From Methylomonas rapida (GTDB taxonomy: Bacteria; Pseudomonadota; Gammaproteobacteria; Methylococcales; Methylomonadaceae): a stretch of DNA of 64,000 nucleotides. Made by a program: the position numbers and the translations under genes. The notes under the pieces are model-generated. The model was not told the origin of the DNA, made no database searches, and was given only the letters and a program-made list of their open reading frames with translations. Where the stretch lies: NCBI RefSeq assembly GCF_024360925.2, contig NZ_CP113517.1:3348001-3412000 (forward strand), given 5' to 3'. Shown piece after piece: positions 45,097 to 54,565 of the stretch (position 1 is the first letter of the stretch; each line of letters opens with the position of its first letter).

Positions 45097-46065
45097 TTAA
45101 TATTTGATTAACGCGGAACCCCAGGTAAAGCCAGCGCCGAAGGCTTCCATCAACACCATCTGGCCTTTTTTGATCCGACCATCGCGGACGCCCTCGTTGA
45201 AAGCCAGCAATATGGAAGCGGACGAGGTGTTACCCTGGGTTTCCAAAGTCAAGATCACCTGATCCATGGACATGCCCAGCTTCTTGGCTGTAGCGGCGAT
45301 GATGCGCGTATTGGCCTGATGCGGCACCAACCAGTCGATATCGCTTTTATGCAAACCGCTGGCTTCCAAGGTTTCATCGACGATGCGCCCCAGGGTATTC
45401 ACGGCCACCTTGAAAACTTCGTTACCGCGCATGCTGATATAACCCAGTTCGTCTTGCTTGTCGAATGACGCCACTTGCGGATTAGGGCAATACAACAAGT
45501 CTTCGTAACCGCCGTCGGAATGAATATGGGTCGACAAAATCCCCGGCTGATCCGAAGCGCTCAACAAAACGGCGCCGGCACCGTCGCCAAATAAAATACA
45601 GGTACTTCTATCGGTCCAGTCGACGATGCGCGAGCACACCTCGGAACCCACGACGAGTACGTTTTTGCTGAAACCGGTTCTGATGTATTGATCGGCAATA
45701 CTAAGGGCAAAAATCGAGCCGGAACAGGCCGCCTGCACATCGAAGCCCACGCATTGCTGTATCCCGAGACGTTGCTGCAACAAGCAGGCCGTACTGGGGT
45801 AGACGCGGTCCGGGGTACCGGTAGCAACGATGATCAAATCGATGGCTTGTACGTCGATACCAGCCATGTCGATGGCTTCGCGCGCGGCGATCTCGGCCAT
45901 GGAGGAAGCCGTTTCCCGTGGGCCGGCGATGCGTCGACTCTTGATACCCGTGCGCTCGTAAATCCAGCTATCGGAGGTATCCACCATCGTGGAAATATCA
46001 TCATTGGTGCGGATGGTTTCAGGCAAATAGCCGCCCGTGCCAATCACATTACTCCAGATCGTCAT
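45097..46065 (-). CDS. fabH: 3-oxoacyl-ACP synthase III
   Basis: Initiating condensing enzyme, joining acetyl-CoA to malonyl-ACP. 322 residues with the complete Cys114-His249-Asn279 triad (AACSGSIFAL, PHQANTRII, GNTSSAS). The start overlaps the plsX stop by 4 bases. Standard operon position between plsX and fabD. Confidence 0.97.
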   Translation of the reverse strand: MTIWSNVIGTGGYLPETIRTNDDISTMVDTSDSWIYERTGIKSRRIAGPRETASSMAEIAAREAIDMAGIDVQAIDLIIVATGTPDRVYPSTACLLQQRLGIQQCVGFDVQAACSGSIFALSIADQYIRTGFSKNVLVVGSEVCSRIVDWTDRSTCILFGDGAGAVLLSASDQPGILSTHIHSDGGYEDLLYCPNPQVASFDKQDELGYISMRGNEVFKVAVNTLGRIVDETLEASGLHKSDIDWLVPHQANTRIIAATAKKLGMSMDQVILTLETQGNTSSASILLAFNEGVRDGRIKKGQMVLMEAFGAGFTWGSALIKY

Positions 46066-47090
46066 TCTGCTTCCTTCTGGGCCAGGGCGATTTCAAGTTT
46101 TTCGCTGATTTTACGAATAACATCCTTCTCAACCTCTACTTCCGCCAAGTGAATCGCGGTTTCAAATGCCAACGCGTCGGCACCGCCATGACTCTTGATC
46201 ACCAAACCGCGCAAACCGATAAAACTGGCGCCATTATATAGTCGCGGATCGATACTGTCCTTGAACATCTTCAGCACTGGATAAGCCAGCAAGCCCAAGA
46301 ATTGGGTAAACAGATTGCGGGAAAAGGTTTCCTTCAGTTTCACGGCGATCATCTTTGCCGCGCCTTCGATGGATTTGAGCGCGACATTGCCGACAAAACC
46401 GTCGGTGACGATCAGGTCGACCTTTTCGCTGCCGGCATTGATGGAGTTACCTTCCACATAGCCGATGTAATTCAGGTTAGAGTTTTCCAGCAGCTTGGCG
46501 GCCGCCTTGACCTGCTCGTTGCCCTTCATGTCTTCTTCGCCGATATTCAACAGACCGACGCGAGGGCGTTCGATATTTTCCACGGCCTTGACGACTTCTT
46601 CGCCCATCACGGCGAACTGGTAAAGATGCTCGGCACTGGAATCGACGTTTGCGCCCAGATCCAGCACATGGGTATGCCCGAAAATCGAAGGCAAGGTAGA
46701 GATGATGGCCGGCCGCTCGATCCCCGGAATCATCTTCAAAACGAAACGCGCGGTCGCCATCAAGGCACCGGTATTGCCCGCGCTGACGCAAGCATCGGCT
46801 CGGCCTTCCTTGACCAGATTGATGGCCACCCGCATCGAGGAATCTTTTTTGTTTTTTAGCGCCTTTTGCGGCGGCTCGTCCATTTCGACGACTTGCGAAG
46901 CGTGCTGTATGCGGATTCTGTCTTTGAACTCCACCAGCGCTTCGGACAACAGGTTGCTCAGGACAGCCTCGTCGCCCACCATGATCAATTTTAAATGTGG
47001 ATTTTTTCGTAAACAGGCTAGTGACGCAGGAACGGTCACTTGAGGACCGAAATCCCCGCCCATCGCATCAATCGATAGAGTTGAGCTCAC
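46062..47090 (-). CDS. plsX: Phosphate acyltransferase PlsX
   Basis: Makes acyl-phosphate from acyl-ACP for phospholipid synthesis; peripheral membrane enzyme. 342 residues, beginning LSIDAMGGDFGPQVTVPA, with VSAGNTGALMA, LDLGANVD, LLNIGEEDMKG and VTDGFVGNVALKS, all family signatures. It follows rpmF after a 193-base gap, longer than elsewhere in this operon, which holds an inverted repeat (47171-47272) and possibly a second promoter. Confidence 0.97.
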   Translation of the reverse strand: MSSTLSIDAMGGDFGPQVTVPASLACLRKNPHLKLIMVGDEAVLSNLLSEALVEFKDRIRIQHASQVVEMDEPPQKALKNKKDSSMRVAINLVKEGRADACVSAGNTGALMATARFVLKMIPGIERPAIISTLPSIFGHTHVLDLGANVDSSAEHLYQFAVMGEEVVKAVENIERPRVGLLNIGEEDMKGNEQVKAAAKLLENSNLNYIGYVEGNSINAGSEKVDLIVTDGFVGNVALKSIEGAAKMIAVKLKETFSRNLFTQFLGLLAYPVLKMFKDSIDPRLYNGASFIGLRGLVIKSHGGADALAFETAIHLAEVEVEKDVIRKISEKLEIALAQKEAE

Positions 47091-47170
47091 GCTTTAGGAC
47101 CTAACCCTTGAAGTTGAATGAGGAGACACATCGATCAGACGTGTCGTCTATGAAATCAAATAAAATGAAT

Positions 47171-47272
47171 CTGTTAGAAACCGAAAGACAGGCATGTCAG
47201 TTCGAACGGATGCAGCCGGCAAACGCAGCCCACTCAAGCACCCTTTCGAATGACGTCAACGGCTTCTAACAG
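47171..47272. repeat. 102-bp inverted-repeat segment in the rpmF-plsX gap
   Basis: CTGTTAGAAACCG (47171-47183) and CGGCTTCTAACAG (47260-47272) are inverted repeats at 12 of 13 positions. Inside lie two TTCGAA palindromes (47201 and 47245), TGACGTCA-like TGACGTCAA and a small GACA/TGTC hairpin. In the leftward operon transcript this would fold into one long-stemmed structure between rpmF and plsX. It could be a small repeat element or an RNA control region. The arm polarity is opposite to that of an integron attC site. Confidence 0.5.
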
Positions 47273-47283
47273 CCATGAGATTT

Positions 47284-47475
47284 TTATTCTTCGTCGATTT
47301 CGCTATTGCTGGCGATGATTTGACGACCCTTGAAGAAGCCATCGGGCGTCATGTGATGGCGCAAATGCACTTCACCTGTCAACGGATCCTGCGCCAAGGT
47401 TTTGGCGGTTAAGGCATCGTGTGAACGACGTTGGCCGCGTCTTGCACGCGATACTTTACTCTTTTGTACTGCCAT
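47284..47475 (-). CDS. rpmF: Ribosomal protein bL32
   Basis: Large-subunit ribosomal protein, 63 residues, starting [20 protein letters not shown], the invariant bL32 opening. The zinc cysteines of some bL32 forms are absent, as in the E. coli type. Two bases after yceD and upstream of plsX, the classic arrangement linking ribosome and lipid synthesis. Confidence 0.97.
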   Translation of the reverse strand: MAVQKSKVSRARRGQRRSHDALTAKTLAQDPLTGEVHLRHHMTPDGFFKGRQIIASNSEIDEE

Positions 47476-47477
47476 TA

Positions 47478-47996
47478 TTACTCTCCAGTTTTTTTAAGTT
47501 TGGCTAAAACAGAAAAAGGGTTATGGGTCTTGGTCTGACTTTCGTCGTCAAAGTCGGCATCTTTAGAACTGCGTTGCAGGATGCAGTCATATTCATGCCT
47601 GGGATAATCCGGCAATGCCAGCAATATTTCATCTTCGATCAGCGCATTCAACGACACTTTTTCGCCGTCAAACAACAGCGGCTCGCAATCGATCTCAAGT
47701 TGTTCAGCCTCTTGCAAGGAAGACACCACGCCCAGCTTGAATTTCAGATCGATCGGCCAGCTCAACGCTTGCAGGCAGGATTGACACGCCAGCTCCAGCG
47801 TCGCTTTTATCGTGCCGGAGATAACGGCCCGCTTGCCTTCCTTGCCAAACTGCGCTTCAATTTCCACATCGCCATCTTTGACTAAAACCAGATCGGACAA
47901 ACGCTCGAGCGCCGCTATTTCCAGCGCACCTGACAGAACGGTTCGCCTTTCGGCAAACAATAAAGGGTCAATAAAGTCGGGAAGTTTGTCTGACAT
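47478..47996 (-). CDS. yceD: YceD (DUF177) family protein, probable 23S rRNA accumulation factor
   Basis: 172 residues from the ATG at 47996 ([15 protein letters not shown]), the expected length (E. coli about 173); a TTG-initiated frame to 48044 adds 16 unlikely residues. Family features: [18 protein letters not shown] with the CxxC, and [21 protein letters not shown]. YceD-type proteins are needed for normal 23S rRNA levels in E. coli and plants. Directly before rpmF, divergent from maf. Confidence 0.92.
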   Translation of the reverse strand: MSDKLPDFIDPLLFAERRTVLSGALEIAALERLSDLVLVKDGDVEIEAQFGKEGKRAVISGTIKATLELACQSCLQALSWPIDLKFKLGVVSSLQEAEQLEIDCEPLLFDGEKVSLNALIEDEILLALPDYPRHEYDCILQRSSKDADFDDESQTKTHNPFSVLAKLKKTGE

Positions 47997-48062
47997 AACT
48001 GTACAATCATACAGATAACTCTCTGTTGCGTCAATCCGACACAATTTGACCTTAACCGAAAC

Positions 48063-48641
48063 ATGTCGCCACTGATTCTTGCATCGAGCTCGCGCTACCG
48101 CGCCGAGCTACTCAAAAAACTGCAACTGGACTTTATCACTTGCAGCCGCGGAGTCGATGAAACGCCACATCCCCAGGAACCCGCCGACGCGCTGGCGCAG
48201 CGCTTATCGATCAGCAAAGCCCAAGCGGTCGCGCCCGCATACCCTGATCATCTGATCATAGGCTCGGATCAAGTAGCGGTTTGCAACGATGTATTACTGG
48301 GAAAACCCGGCAACCGTGCAAACGCCTTCCGCCAACTAAAAGCCCAATCAAGCCAGAAGGTCACGTTTTACACCGGTCTTTGCGTGCTCAACAGCCGGAC
48401 GGGCCAAACCTGGACAGACCTGGATGTCTGCCATGTGTATTTCAGAGAACTCAGCGAGAGCCAAATCGAGCATTATCTGGATGTCGACCAACCGTTCGAT
48501 TGCGCCGGCAGCTTCAAATCGGAAGGCTATGGCATCAGCTTGTTCAGCAAAATCGAAGGCGAAGACCCGAATGCCCTGATCGGCTTGCCGCTGATTAAAC
48601 TGATCGGCCTGCTGAACCAATGCGGCCTGGCGATACCATAA
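48063..48641 (+). CDS. maf: Maf-family nucleotide pyrophosphatase (YceF type)
   Basis: House-cleaning enzyme that hydrolyses modified nucleoside triphosphates; the YceF type prefers 7-methyl-GTP. 192 residues. Maf signature LILASSSRYRAELLKK at the N-terminus, SKAQAVA, IIGSDQVAV and GLPLIKLIGLL at the C-terminus. The neighbourhood (divergent yceD-rpmF-plsX) matches yceF of E. coli, which favours that subgroup over YhdE. Confidence 0.9.
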   Translation: MSPLILASSSRYRAELLKKLQLDFITCSRGVDETPHPQEPADALAQRLSISKAQAVAPAYPDHLIIGSDQVAVCNDVLLGKPGNRANAFRQLKAQSSQKVTFYTGLCVLNSRTGQTWTDLDVCHVYFRELSESQIEHYLDVDQPFDCAGSFKSEGYGISLFSKIEGEDPNALIGLPLIKLIGLLNQCGLAIP

Positions 48642-48714
48642 TGAAGCCGCCACCACGCGAAAAACCAACGATATATTGATCTTGAAGTCTTGAACACCGC
48701 CTTTAAGGCAACCG

Positions 48715-49578
48715 TCATTGACGTTTGTGCTCGGGCAGCAATTGCTCGAAGATCGAATGAAACTCCAGTTCAGCCTGCGTCATCACCTGTTCTATCTGCG
48801 CTCGCGTCAAACGCGCAAAATCCAGGACATGATCCGGTATTTCCACCAAGGTCTGCTCGATGGGCCTGCCGAACTCCTTGTCGTCCACCAGCCTGCTGGC
48901 CAGATTCAGTAGCCGCGCATCCAGCTTATGCGTAATGGCCGCATCAGGATCGCGATAGCAACCAACCACTTCGTAGAGCGACTCGGGAAATCCCCACGAT
49001 TTCATCAACTCGCAGCCAACCTCGACATGGGTAAACCCCAGAATCGCCCGCTCGGCATTCACCAGCAACCGCCTATCCTGCCTGATGGACACCAAGACTT
49101 TCGTCGCCTGCTCCGGCATGAGCTGATACAGCACCAAGGAACCTATGTCATGCAACAAGCCATCCAAAAACAAGCGTTCGACATTCAGCACCGCACTCGA
49201 TTTGGCCAATAACTTGCAGACCACGCCGCAATGAACGCTACGCAGCCAGAACGCCGTCATATCGACCAGGTCGGACGGAATCTTGACGAATTTGTCGACG
49301 ATACAGGTCGCCACCACCAGACTGTAAACATCTTCGATACCGACGACCGTAATCGCCCTCGATATCGTGTCGACTTTGGCGGGAAAGCCATAATAAGCGC
49401 TATTGACTATCCGCAGCAATCGGGCGGACAACGCGGGATCCCGGCCAATCACATTGCCAATTTCGGCCAAGGAATAGCGCGGATCGTGAATCATCTCATT
49501 GAGTTGAAAATAAATATCCGGCAAAGAAAATAAATCTTTCGCCTCGGCGACCACTTCCTGTGCGGTTTGAAATTTCAC
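48715..49578 (-). CDS. HDOD-domain signalling protein
   Basis: 287 residues, mostly one HDOD domain (about 15-210): LPDIYFQLNEMIHDPRYSL, DPALSARLLRIVNSAYYGF, AITVVGIEDVYSLVV and FLDGLLHDIGSLVLY. HDOD proteins are non-catalytic HD relatives often tied to chemotaxis, cyclic-di-GMP or stress signalling. No receiver, GGDEF or kinase domain is fused. It sits 2 bases after the lytic transglycosylase gene on the same strand. Role unassigned. Confidence 0.88.
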   Translation of the reverse strand: MKFQTAQEVVAEAKDLFSLPDIYFQLNEMIHDPRYSLAEIGNVIGRDPALSARLLRIVNSAYYGFPAKVDTISRAITVVGIEDVYSLVVATCIVDKFVKIPSDLVDMTAFWLRSVHCGVVCKLLAKSSAVLNVERLFLDGLLHDIGSLVLYQLMPEQATKVLVSIRQDRRLLVNAERAILGFTHVEVGCELMKSWGFPESLYEVVGCYRDPDAAITHKLDARLLNLASRLVDDKEFGRPIEQTLVEIPDHVLDFARLTRAQIEQVMTQAELEFHSIFEQLLPEHKRQ

Positions 49579-49580
49579 GC

Positions 49581-50156
49581 TTAACTTTTCCCGTAAAGTC
49601 GCAGCACATGCTGGACGTAATTTTGTGTTTCTGGATAGGGCGGCACCGTGTAGTTGTACTTCATCACAGCCCCCTCACCGGCGTTATAACCGGCTACAGC
49701 CAATTTCAAATTGGAATTGAACATCGCCAGCAAATCCTTCAGATAGCGCGTGCCGCCATCGACGTTTTGTTCGGGATCGCGCCGGTCGCTGACACCATAA
49801 CGCCGCGCGGTATCCGGCATCAATTGCATCAAGCCCACGGCCCCCGCCGAAGAAATGGCCTGCGGATTGTAAGCCGATTCGGCTTGAATCACCGCATGCA
49901 ACAATTTGGGGTCCATTTGATGCTTGGCGGCGGCGCGATCAATCAACTCGTTGTATTTTAATCTGTTACCGGCCATAAACTTCAAGTCGCGCTTGTAAGT
50001 CTTGGGCGGCGTGCGGATGATCAGCTTGAATCCCATCCCCTTTTCCGGACGGTCGGTATAATAAACCCGCCCATCGAGCCCCACGCGCTTATAAATATCG
50101 GCCGACGCCACTGACGAAACCGCTAGCAACAACATAAACGTTTTCAGCCATTTCAT
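49581..50156 (-). CDS. Lytic transglycosylase with DUF4124-like N-terminus
   Basis: Periplasmic peptidoglycan lyase, 191 residues from the ATG at 50156 (AAGGTGAG upstream; a GTG at 50165 is less likely). Signal peptide about 1-19 (LLLAVSSVASA), then IYKRVGLDGRVYYTDRP, the DUF4124 motif, then the SLT domain: AVIQAESAYNPQAISSAGAV with catalytic Glu93, GLMQLMPDTARRYGV and AVAGYNAGEGAV. The pair with the HDOD gene is probably co-transcribed, although their functions do not obviously connect. Confidence 0.9.
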   Translation of the reverse strand: MKWLKTFMLLLAVSSVASADIYKRVGLDGRVYYTDRPEKGMGFKLIIRTPPKTYKRDLKFMAGNRLKYNELIDRAAAKHQMDPKLLHAVIQAESAYNPQAISSAGAVGLMQLMPDTARRYGVSDRRDPEQNVDGGTRYLKDLLAMFNSNLKLAVAGYNAGEGAVMKYNYTVPPYPETQNYVQHVLRLYGKS

Positions 50157-50176
50157 CGCACTCACCTTCGATAGAT

Positions 50177-51379
50177 TCAGCTCGCTACCTGGATACTGAT
50201 CAAACTGGCGGCCTCGACCGCCTTGCTTCTGGCGCCGGTAATGTTATCCGCCGTCGCCAACGCCACGCCCATGCGTCGGGATACGAAGGCTTCCGGCTTA
50301 CCGAACAGGCGAATCTCGCTGTCGGGCACCGCCAAGGCCTGTTCCAGCCCTTGATAAACCACGGCCTTGGCATCGACGCCACCCAGGATGACCGCACTGG
50401 CGCCGGTTTTATCCAGATCCGTGCAGACCGGAAAACCCAAGATAGCCCTGGCATGCAAGTCAAACTCGCTCTGGCGCTGGCTGACCAGGGTCACCATGCC
50501 GGTATCGTGCGGCCTGGGGCTGACTTCGCTGAACCAGACCTGGTCGCCCTTGACGAATAACTCCACACCGAACAAACCCAAGCCCCCCAGCGCCTCGGTG
50601 ACTTTGCCCGCGATTTGTTGCGACAATGCGATCGCGGAAAGACTCATCGGCTGCGGCTGCCAGCTTTCGCGGTAATCGCCGTTTTCCTGGCGATGGCCGA
50701 TAGGCTGGCAAAAATAGGTTTCGACCTGGCCTTTTGCATTCAAGGCCCGCACGGTCAACAGCGTAATCTCGAAATCGAACTCGACTTTGGCCTCGACGAT
50801 GACTTTGCCGGTATCGGCGCGCCCGCCAGCCTTGGCATAATCCCAGGCCGCCTTGAGTTGCTCCGGGCTTTTCACCATCGATTGCCCCTTGCCGGACGAC
50901 GACATCGTCGGCTTGATGAAACACGGGTAACCGATGCCGCCATCCACCGCCGCCTGTAATTGCTCGAAAGTTTCGGCAAAGGCATATTGTGAGGTCGGCA
51001 AGCCCAACTGTTCGGCGGCCAATTGCCGGATGCCCTCGCGGTTCATCGTCAGTTGAATGGCGCGCGCATTGGGCACGATTTGCACGCCACCCTCGGCTTC
51101 AATATCCGCCAATGCCTGCGTCGCAATCGCCTCGATCTCCGGGACTATGATGTGCGGCTTCTCGCTGGCTATCAGCGTTTTCACCGCCACGGCATCGGTC
51201 ATGTCGATCACATGACTGCGATGAGCCACCTGCATGGCCGGTGCATTGGGGTATCGGTCGACCGCAACTACCTCGACGCCATAGCGTTGCAACGAAATCG
51301 CAACTTCTTTTCCCAGCTCGCCACTGCCCAACAACAGGGCCTTGGTTGCGGTCGGACTCGTGGGCGTACCTATTTTCAT
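50177..51379 (-). CDS. purT: Phosphoribosylglycinamide formyltransferase 2
   Basis: ATP-grasp enzyme using formate to formylate GAR in purine synthesis. 400 residues (E. coli 392). Signatures: [45 protein letters not shown] (ATP-grasp loop) and [15 protein letters not shown]. Its start overlaps the stop of the MutS-like gene by 4 bases (ATGA), an unusual partner. In a methylotroph, free formate is abundant, which would suit PurT (inference). Confidence 0.95.
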   Translation of the reverse strand: MKIGTPTSPTATKALLLGSGELGKEVAISLQRYGVEVVAVDRYPNAPAMQVAHRSHVIDMTDAVAVKTLIASEKPHIIVPEIEAIATQALADIEAEGGVQIVPNARAIQLTMNREGIRQLAAEQLGLPTSQYAFAETFEQLQAAVDGGIGYPCFIKPTMSSSGKGQSMVKSPEQLKAAWDYAKAGGRADTGKVIVEAKVEFDFEITLLTVRALNAKGQVETYFCQPIGHRQENGDYRESWQPQPMSLSAIALSQQIAGKVTEALGGLGLFGVELFVKGDQVWFSEVSPRPHDTGMVTLVSQRQSEFDLHARAILGFPVCTDLDKTGASAVILGGVDAKAVVYQGLEQALAVPDSEIRLFGKPEAFVSRRMGVALATADNITGARSKAVEAASLISIQVAS

Positions 51380-52971
51380 GTCGATTTGGCCAGATAGTTT
51401 TCGATGTCTTGTTTGGAAAAACCGATTTTCTTCGCCACCCGGTCGGCGTGACTGACCCTGGAAATACCCTCGATCAATCTGAAGGTCGGCATCTCGTCGG
51501 CAAATTCCACTTGTTTGGGCGTCGCGATGCCACGTTTGACGAAAACATCCACCAACTGATGATTGTGCGTAATCAGGATGGTACTGTTACCTTTACGATA
51601 AAACCCGTCCAGCACATCGATCGACGACTGCATTTTTTCTTCAAAGGTAGTTCCTTCCGCCATTTCGTCAAGCACCAGCAAGCTTTTTGCCGTGGTCGCC
51701 AGGAAAATATCGCGCGTGCGCTTCAATTCGGTACCGAAGCGGCCTTCGCCATCGTCGAGATGACTGATTTCCGGCGCCTGATAGAAAATTCTGTCCGCCA
51801 CTGCCATCCGCGCCGACTTGGCCGGCACATAACAGCCTATCTGCGCCAGCAATTGTATCTGGGTAATGGTTTTGCAAAACGCGGTCTTGCCGCCGCTATT
51901 CGGGCCCGTCACGCAAACCAGCCGCTCTTCCAGCATCGCAAAATCGTTGCCGACATAAGCCGGATTCTGTTTCCCCAGTACCGGATTTTTCGCGCTCTTC
52001 AGTTCGATCTCATGTCGCTCGCCGGCATGCATCTCGGGCAACACCATGTCGCTGCCGTAATCTTCGGCGTATTTGATGAAGGCCAAGAGTTCGTCGAGCT
52101 GCCCCAGGCCATCCAACATGTCACCCAAAGCCTGCGAACTTTTAAAGCGATTACGCAACGGAATGATGCAATTATCCCGGTCATAACCGCCGATCACCGG
52201 AATATAAGCCAGCATCAGCGGCAAGAAAAACACCGAGGCGACCGAAATGCCATCCCTGGTAAACTGGAACATGTCGCTCGGAAAAACCTGGATCAAGCCC
52301 CAAATGGCCAGGGCAACCAGAGCCAGCAACATCGGCTTGAACAGGGTCGGGCGGAAAATCGTTGCCGGCGCGAAGCTGCCCTTACGCTCTTCCTTGCTTT
52401 GTATGCCTTTTTCACTGTTATAAACCGGGCCGACCATCAGCGAATAGTCGTGGCTATTGGCAAAATTGCCGATTTTGTTGAACACGCTTTGCAGATAAGG
52501 ACTTTGCGGCGTACCGGAGTTGTGAATCGCGCCAACCAGATTCAAGACGAAATTGATGCCGCGGCGATATTGTTTATAGCCGTAACCTTCGATCTGATTT
52601 TCTTCGCGCGCCGTGCCGAAACTGCCTAAGAACTCGCCAAACAACAACAAATACAAGCGTTTTTCCGCCCCTGCCGCATCAGCGATAATATTCTCGACAT
52701 TGGCTCGCACGTCCGGATTGTCGCGAATCTCGCGCACGGCCTCCTGCTTGGCGGCTATGGTTTCCAGATCGTCCAAGGGTTGCGCCAATGATCGATACAA
52801 CACGGCCTGACCGGCAACGGTGCTGGCGTAATTGACATAATCGAACAGCTCGTCGACCTCGATGGTATTGAAGGCCCCCTGATCCAGAACGCCTTCACCG
52901 GTCGGCAGCGGTTTGCTGGATCGAACCGCCGGCCACTCATCATTCCAACTCTGTAATATGTTTTGCTGCAT
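51376..52971 (-). CDS. Membrane-anchored MutS-like ATPase
   Basis: 531 residues. The C-terminal half is a MutS-type ABC ATPase: Walker A GPNSGGKT (356-363; MutS has GPNMGGKS), [16 protein letters not shown], Walker [12 protein letters not shown] (Asp435, Glu436) and ITHNHQL. The N-terminal half has no mismatch-binding domain (no F-x-E motif); instead two hydrophobic stretches (about 213-230 and 242-262) sit inside the helical core, so it should be an inner-membrane protein. It is far shorter than MutS (about 850). GGAGG precedes the ATG. Role unknown; mismatch repair is unlikely. It is translationally coupled to purT. Confidence 0.82.
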   Translation of the reverse strand: MQQNILQSWNDEWPAVRSSKPLPTGEGVLDQGAFNTIEVDELFDYVNYASTVAGQAVLYRSLAQPLDDLETIAAKQEAVREIRDNPDVRANVENIIADAAGAEKRLYLLLFGEFLGSFGTAREENQIEGYGYKQYRRGINFVLNLVGAIHNSGTPQSPYLQSVFNKIGNFANSHDYSLMVGPVYNSEKGIQSKEERKGSFAPATIFRPTLFKPMLLALVALAIWGLIQVFPSDMFQFTRDGISVASVFFLPLMLAYIPVIGGYDRDNCIIPLRNRFKSSQALGDMLDGLGQLDELLAFIKYAEDYGSDMVLPEMHAGERHEIELKSAKNPVLGKQNPAYVGNDFAMLEERLVCVTGPNSGGKTAFCKTITQIQLLAQIGCYVPAKSARMAVADRIFYQAPEISHLDDGEGRFGTELKRTRDIFLATTAKSLLVLDEMAEGTTFEEKMQSSIDVLDGFYRKGNSTILITHNHQLVDVFVKRGIATPKQVEFADEMPTFRLIEGISRVSHADRVAKKIGFSKQDIENYLAKST

Positions 52972-53001
52972 GCTGCCTCCCCGGCTTTTATGCCGCCAAC
53001 A

Positions 53002-53976
53002 CTAGGCGGATTTTATGATTTCGGCCATCACCTCGACATGCGCGTCGCTATCGTTCAGGGCCGGGATATAACGATAACTCTTGCCACCCGCCTCGATGAA
53101 AATTTCTTTATTGGCCAGAGCAATTTCTTCCAAGGTTTCCAGGCAATCCACCGCAAAACCCGGACACACCACATCGACCTGCTTGATGCCCTGCTTGGGC
53201 AGTTCCTGCAACACCTCGACGCAATAAGGCTTGAGCCATTCCGCCCGGCCGAAGCGCGATTGAAACACCATCTGCCATTGCTTGTCGTTCAGCCCCAGCT
53301 CTTCCGCCAATAAGCGCGCGGTCGCCTGGCAATGATAAAAATACGGGTCGCCCCATTCCGTCAATTTGGCCGGCAAGCCGTGAAACGACATCACCAACAA
53401 GGCCGCCTGTCCGTTTTCCTGCCAATGCGCCCGGATCGAATCCGCCACGGCTTTGATGTAAACGGGCTTTTGGTAATAATCGCTGATGAAACGCAACGAC
53501 GGCATGTGCCGCCAGCCGATGAATTCGTCCGCCACCACATCGAAAATAGACGCGGTCGTGGTCGAGGAATATTGCGGATACAGCGGCAGGATGATGATAT
53601 CCTCCACACCCTGCTGTTTGAAGAGTTGCAGCTTGTCGCGCAACGCAGGCTTGCCGTAGCGCATCGCGCAATCGATCAACACGCGTTCGCTGCCGAGACG
53701 CTTGGCCAGCTTATCGCTCAATTGCTGGGTAAACACGATCAACGGCGAACCCTTGTCGGTCCAGATGGTTTGATAGGCATGCGCCGATTTGCGCGGCCTA
53801 AACGGCAGCACGAACAGATTCAAGATCATCCACCACAAAGGCCGAGGCAGATTGACGACCCGCGGATCACCCAAAAATTCGCGCAAAAAGGCCCTTACAT
53901 CGCCGGTACTGGTGCTGGCCGGCGATCCCAGATTGACCAATAATACGCCGACCTTTTTTTCGCCTAAGTCTGCCAT
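53002..53976 (-). CDS. hemH: Ferrochelatase
   Basis: Inserts Fe2+ into protoporphyrin IX, last step of haem synthesis. 324 residues (E. coli 320). VGVLLVNLGSPAS at the N-terminus, LPLYPQYSSTTTASIFD, MSFHGLP with catalytic His199, and the C-terminal VVCPGFAVDCLETLEEI. It lies 4 bases after folE and ahead of the MutS-like gene. Confidence 0.96.
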   Translation of the reverse strand: MADLGEKKVGVLLVNLGSPASTSTGDVRAFLREFLGDPRVVNLPRPLWWMILNLFVLPFRPRKSAHAYQTIWTDKGSPLIVFTQQLSDKLAKRLGSERVLIDCAMRYGKPALRDKLQLFKQQGVEDIIILPLYPQYSSTTTASIFDVVADEFIGWRHMPSLRFISDYYQKPVYIKAVADSIRAHWQENGQAALLVMSFHGLPAKLTEWGDPYFYHCQATARLLAEELGLNDKQWQMVFQSRFGRAEWLKPYCVEVLQELPKQGIKQVDVVCPGFAVDCLETLEEIALANKEIFIEAGGKSYRYIPALNDSDAHVEVMAEIIKSA

Positions 53977-53980
53977 GGCT

Positions 53981-54526
53981 TTACTTGCGGTTGATCAAAT
54001 TCAAAAATTCGGAACGGGTGCTGATTTCCTCGCGGAAAATGCCGGTCATCACCGAGGTCGTCATCACCGAGTTCTGTTTCTCGACGCCGCGCATCATCAT
54101 GCACAAATGCTTGGCTTCGATCACGACCGCCACGCCACGCGCGTCGATCGCCGTTTCCACCGCGGTAGCGATTTGCCGGGTCAGCTGTTCCTGAATTTGC
54201 AGCCTGCGCCCATACATATCGACAATGCGCGCCAGCTTGGACAAGCCCAACACCTTGCCTTGCGGCAGGTAACCGATATGGCATTTGCCGATGAACGGCA
54301 ACAAGTGGTGTTCGCACAAGGAATACAGCTCGATATCCTTGACGATCACCATATCCTCGGTGTCGGCTTGGAAAATGGCGTCATTCAATACCTCTTCCAA
54401 GGTCTTTTGATAACCATTGTTCAAAAATTTAAATGCTTCCGCCGCCCGTTTCGGTGTATCGCGCAAGCCTTCCCGATTGACATCTTCACCAATCGCTTGA
54501 ATGATTTTGGAGAAATATTCTTCCAT
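53981..54526 (-). CDS. folE: GTP cyclohydrolase I
   Basis: First enzyme of folate/tetrahydropterin synthesis. 181 residues from the ATG at 54526; a TTG at 54538 would add only four residues. Zinc ligands are Cys71 and His74 (CEHHLLPF) and Cys142 (HLCMMMRGV), with the same 71-residue spacing as in the E. coli enzyme. Pterin synthesis supports C1 carriers (general knowledge). Directly upstream of hemH. Confidence 0.96.
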   Translation of the reverse strand: MEEYFSKIIQAIGEDVNREGLRDTPKRAAEAFKFLNNGYQKTLEEVLNDAIFQADTEDMVIVKDIELYSLCEHHLLPFIGKCHIGYLPQGKVLGLSKLARIVDMYGRRLQIQEQLTRQIATAVETAIDARGVAVVIEAKHLCMMMRGVEKQNSVMTTSVMTGIFREEISTRSEFLNLINRK

Positions 54527-54565
54527 CGCCGCCCCCAAGTAAAAAAATGTCGTGAGTATACAACA

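Noticed and set aside
47171-47272. Possible integron attC site
   Set aside because: attC arms run YAAC...GTTR; here the arms run GTTAGAA...TTCTAAC, the opposite polarity, and no integrase or cassette is near.
51241-52629. 462-residue open frame on the + strand
   Set aside because: Antisense to purT and the MutS-like gene, which have intact catalytic motifs; its own product has no recognisable domain.
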